Positions 60,964 to 64,000 of a DNA stretch of 64,000 bases are shown one piece after another. Each line of letters opens with the position of its first letter. Position 1 is the first letter of the stretch. The position numbers and the translations under genes were made by a program. The stretch spans positions 97,764,040-97,828,039 of the forward strand of contig OZ020269.1 of the NCBI GenBank assembly GCA_963971225.1. The letters are read 5' to 3'. Under the pieces are notes generated by a model. It saw nothing but the letters and a program-made list of their open reading frames with translations, made no database searches and was not told where the DNA came from. Origin of the DNA: Melieria omissa (Eukaryota; Arthropoda; Insecta; Diptera; Ulidiidae).

Positions 60964-61068
60964 GGCTGGGCCATAGTATAATAATACTATGGGCTGGGCC
61001 ACATATTCGCCTAGCGGGCAATTGTGAAATTCTGCTGGAGTTCAAATTTTGCTAATACATTTATATAC

Positions 61069-61396
61069 CATGGTTCAACTAACAAGGTTGTAGCAAGCCA
61101 CCGGCTGATCGTTTATCGCTTCTGTCAAAATCGTCGGTGTCAGCAGTGGTGCGGTGTTGCCGCATCGGTTGAAATGAAAATACCTGACTGAAAACAACTG
61201 ACCTGAGCACTTTTCCCGTTTTTTCACTCAAATACAGCACTGTCTGGCAACAATCATTTTTGTCTGTTTTCAGTTTCTCCCTCTTTCGTCGGAAAATGAC
61301 AGCTAAATTTGACAGTAGCGATAAACAATCCTACCAACAAAATACATGTGGTTTTTGGTGTTGCGGGGATGCTATTACCTTGTTTATTGTGCCATG
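61069..61396. mobile_element. 328-bp MITE upstream of A4
   Basis: Duplicate of the 45543-45870 element, with the same TTTATATAC flanks. Confidence 0.82.
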
Positions 61397-61420
61397 TTTA
61401 TATACATTACGTGTTTTGAA

Positions 61421-62965
61421 ATGCAAAATAGTGAGATTCCACCAATAAAGCGTAGAAAAGCCGGTGAGCGTAAAGTAAAATTGCTGTCGTTAATTTAAAA
61501 TTGTCAGCGAACACAAATTCCTGCTGAGAACAAAGATGATGCACATCCTTATATACTGCAACTACCAGACGAATGCTTGTTGCGCATTTTCCAGCTTCTC
61601 AACAGGCACCAGCTGATACCTTTGGCGCAGGTATGCCCACGCTTCAGCCAAGTGTTGCTCCTGCCACACTTTCGTCAGCGCTACGGGACATTGTCGCTAT
61701 TCGAAATGACCAGCTGGACATTGGAAGAGGTCGATGGCTATCTGCGGTTTGCTGGTCCGTACGTAAGGTTTGTACGAGGCGTTTTGTCGCAAAAATTCGG
61801 CAAGTCGTTTGCCGAGTGCATTGGCAAACACTGCATGCAAATTGAGTATGTCGAGTTGTTCGACATAAGTGCGGGCCGACTGCAAGTCTTGGCCAATAGC
61901 AGTGCAATCAACAAGTTGGTGCTGCATGCATCCACTATTACGGATCGCACTATTTCGTGGCTGCGTCGATTGCCACAGTTGCGGATACTGAACATTCGAA
62001 TCAACAACAAACTCACAGGTGAGATCACGTTGTCCGAGTTGTCTTTTACAATAAGAATTGCTCACCGACTTTTTTGCAGGCAAACACTTTCACCAATTAG
62101 CCGCGCTGGAATACCTTACATTGGAGCAATGTAACAAGTTTACATCGCTGCATTTACTGGACACTTGCAAAGCATTGAAAAATCTAAAGCGGTTGGACAT
62201 AATCTCGTGTTCGCTACTGTCCACTGGCAGTGCTGTTAGTGAGGCAATTGGCGAATGCCTCAGTCTAAAGTGGCTCACTCTAACCAGCACCAGCGGACTT
62301 GCACTGCAAGGACCTAAACTAAAGGGTCTGGAACTGCGTGGTGGCCCATACGGCATACCACAAAAACCGCTGGGAAAAGTATTCTTCAGCAGATTGGTGC
62401 AACATCAAGGCGAACAGTTGCAGGTGCTTCGCCTGTACGCGCAGCACTGCAGCAAAGATCTAATACCCGTCGTGGCAGAATTTCAGCAATTGCGGCAATT
62501 CCGCTGCCCTGCAAACAGGCAGTTCGATGACGCTCTCTTGAAGCGGCTGGCCGCGTTAGAGCTACTCGAGTATTTGGATATTAGTTATAATGACACAACT
62601 ACTGGGCACGGTGTGTTGCATTTGCTGCGCAATTCTCGGAATTTAAAATTTGTTAATGTAGGAAACTGCAACAATATAACAGATGAGTTCGTTTTCGAGG
62701 CGATTGCAATGCTAACCTAGCAAGCGCAATCAAAGCATACGCAACCACTTTGGTTAGATGCCACCGCCACCGCCGTAAGAACGGCCTTTGTGCTAGACGT
62801 AAGTAATCAAGTGCGAAGGATTTAGTTAGACTTTATGTATTAAAGTTTATCTATACATAGGATCCCCGGTATCGGGAAGTGAGCCATATTCTGCAGCTTT
62901 ACGTGCGCGGCTTAACAACACAGAAGGAATGCAAAGTGGATGACGCCATGTACGAAACGTCATGA
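61421..62965 (+). pseudogene. F-box/LRR gene type A copy 4
   Basis: Exon equivalents 61421-61463, 61524-62018, 62080-62798 and 62861-62965. Shares with copy 3 the lost acceptor (CTG at 61521-61523), the TAG at 62718-62720 and the inserted MITE. No difference from copy 3 was noticed in the coding part. Confidence 0.75.
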
Positions 62966-64000
62966 AGTTTGTGGACTAACAATTATTATAGTGTTATGTT
63001 ATTTGTTGTAATAATTTTTGTAGTAACGAAGAAATTGACTGTGAATTTGAAAAAAGTTTTTAAAAACAGTTTTTACATGCAATGTACGCATTTGAAATGG
63101 GTTCGTGTACATTACGAAGAAATATAGCTTAATGGTTTAAAAAGCGTTATTGCTATTACAATTTTAACTAGTTTTTTTGATATAAAAACTTGCTAAACTG
63201 GCCAAAAGAACACAATTTTGTATATTACATAGAAAGATGGACGGTGAGAACTCCAACCGAAATTTCTGAATGGCCAACAAAAGGACTACAGGTAGACCTT
63301 ACTTAACACGAAGGTTACGTTCCTGGAAAATGTTTGAAGCAAAACCGCGCTAAGCCAAGTCTACTTGTACTTTAAAAAACTGTAATTAGTTTGAATTGTT
63401 GTATTCATATAGTAGAAACTGATCGTAGGCCGCAGTGAGACATTGCATAGTGTAGGCGAAACTAGTGAACAATTACCTTCGGAGGGGGTAAATGGAAAGT
63501 TGTTTCTACATGACATACGAAAATAAAATGTTTGTTTTTTTTATCGATTTCTTATTGCTTAAAACCAACAGCCCATTCTACCAAAGGAAGAGGAAGAAAA
63601 GTAAAGAGGGTGGCGAGGTTGAGCTACTGTTTTAGGTGGTGTTATCTTTGGTGCTTCTTGATCGATAAGGGAGAGATCACATATGCTTTTCGCATTCTCT
63701 TTTGCACTTTACTTCCAGTTGGCACTGTCACTTCCTGTTGACACATCTTTTGTTATTGCAACGGTTGCAGTGTAATTGTTTAGACTTGTCACCCAACATT
63801 GGCCAAATAAAAAAGGTCACACTCGATACGTGAGTTGCCATTTTGACAGTCGAAAATATGGCAAATACGCAGCATAACAATCAAGGTAAATAAATATCCA
63901 TTTACATATCGCGGAGTGTTTTCATCAAACAGCAGAATTTCACAACAAGTTGGCATTGCAGTGCAACGCAACGTGTGAAATTGCGGCAGTAAACAATTTT
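62966..64000 (+). other. unit 4 spacer
   Basis: Common spacer, with 63494-63566 keeping the sequence deleted in unit 3. Exon-like ATG segment at 63858. No gene supported. Confidence 0.6.

Larger units (their letters stand above)
60677..64000 (+). repeat. tandem cassette unit 4, cut by the window end
   Basis: Repeats unit 3 from 45151 at offset 15,526 until 63493, then continues with the ordinary spacer because the 109-bp-repeat element is absent. The MADF and B genes of this unit would lie beyond the window. Confidence 0.88.

Noticed and set aside
1..64000. tRNA, rRNA or snRNA genes
   Set aside because: I looked for tRNA-like A/B boxes and conserved rRNA segments by eye and found none convincing; a covariance-model search would be decisive.

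Overview
The window is eukaryotic and looks like a higher dipteran genome. Coding exons are separated by short (about 50-80 bp) GT-AG introns, intergenic DNA is very AT-rich, and mariner, Harbinger-like, hAT-like and LOA-type non-LTR elements are abundant. The protein families (Gasz, Mlh1, MADF-BESS) fit a brachyceran fly. A tephritid is plausible, but the sequence alone does not prove genus or species.

Layout. 1-9.8 kb is gene-poor: a broken mariner whose left terminal repeat was itself hit by a Harbinger-like element, a 1.01 kb perfect-length foldback, a 1.4 kb almost pure A/T block and microsatellites. 9.8-18.6 kb is an ordinary conserved gene block: an ANKRD13C-like ankyrin protein (minus), the piRNA-pathway protein Gasz (minus, six exons), the mitochondrial complex II assembly factor Sdhaf2 (plus, three exons) and the mismatch-repair protein Mlh1 (minus, four exons). 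Sdhaf2 and Mlh1 converge on a 119 bp gap. I reconstructed exon boundaries by hand from splice signals, phase and family conservation.

19-64 kb is a tandem array of a three-gene cassette, all on the plus strand: F-box/LRR gene type A, a MADF-BESS DNA-binding gene, then F-box/LRR gene type B. It is present in three complete units and the start of a fourth (A1-M1-B1, A2-M2-B2, A3-M3-B3, A4...). Unit 1 carries the only intact A gene and the only B gene whose first recognised exon keeps its splice acceptor. A2-A4 share one premature stop, A3 and A4 have also lost a splice acceptor, and B2/B3 have lost the acceptor before the F-box exon. All three MADF-BESS copies remain open. About 10.3 kb of units 2 and 3 recurs 15,526 bp later with only around ten differences noticed by eye, so the last duplication is very recent (or an assembly duplication).

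Transposable elements mark the history of the array. An ancestral Harbinger derivative and a MITE are in all complete units. A LOA retrotransposon is in units 2 and 3 only, and two MITEs in front of the A gene are in units 3 and 4 only. An element with fourteen 109-bp tandem repeats is in unit 3 only. A 2.4 kb element with terminal repeats is in unit 1 only, inside the MADF intron. That last element carries a ribose-5-phosphate isomerase pseudogene and an intron-containing 50-codon gene between 30-bp terminal inverted repeats and a TTA target duplication. Its empty site is preserved in units 2 and 3, which makes it a strong candidate for a gene-capturing (Pack-type) DNA transposon.
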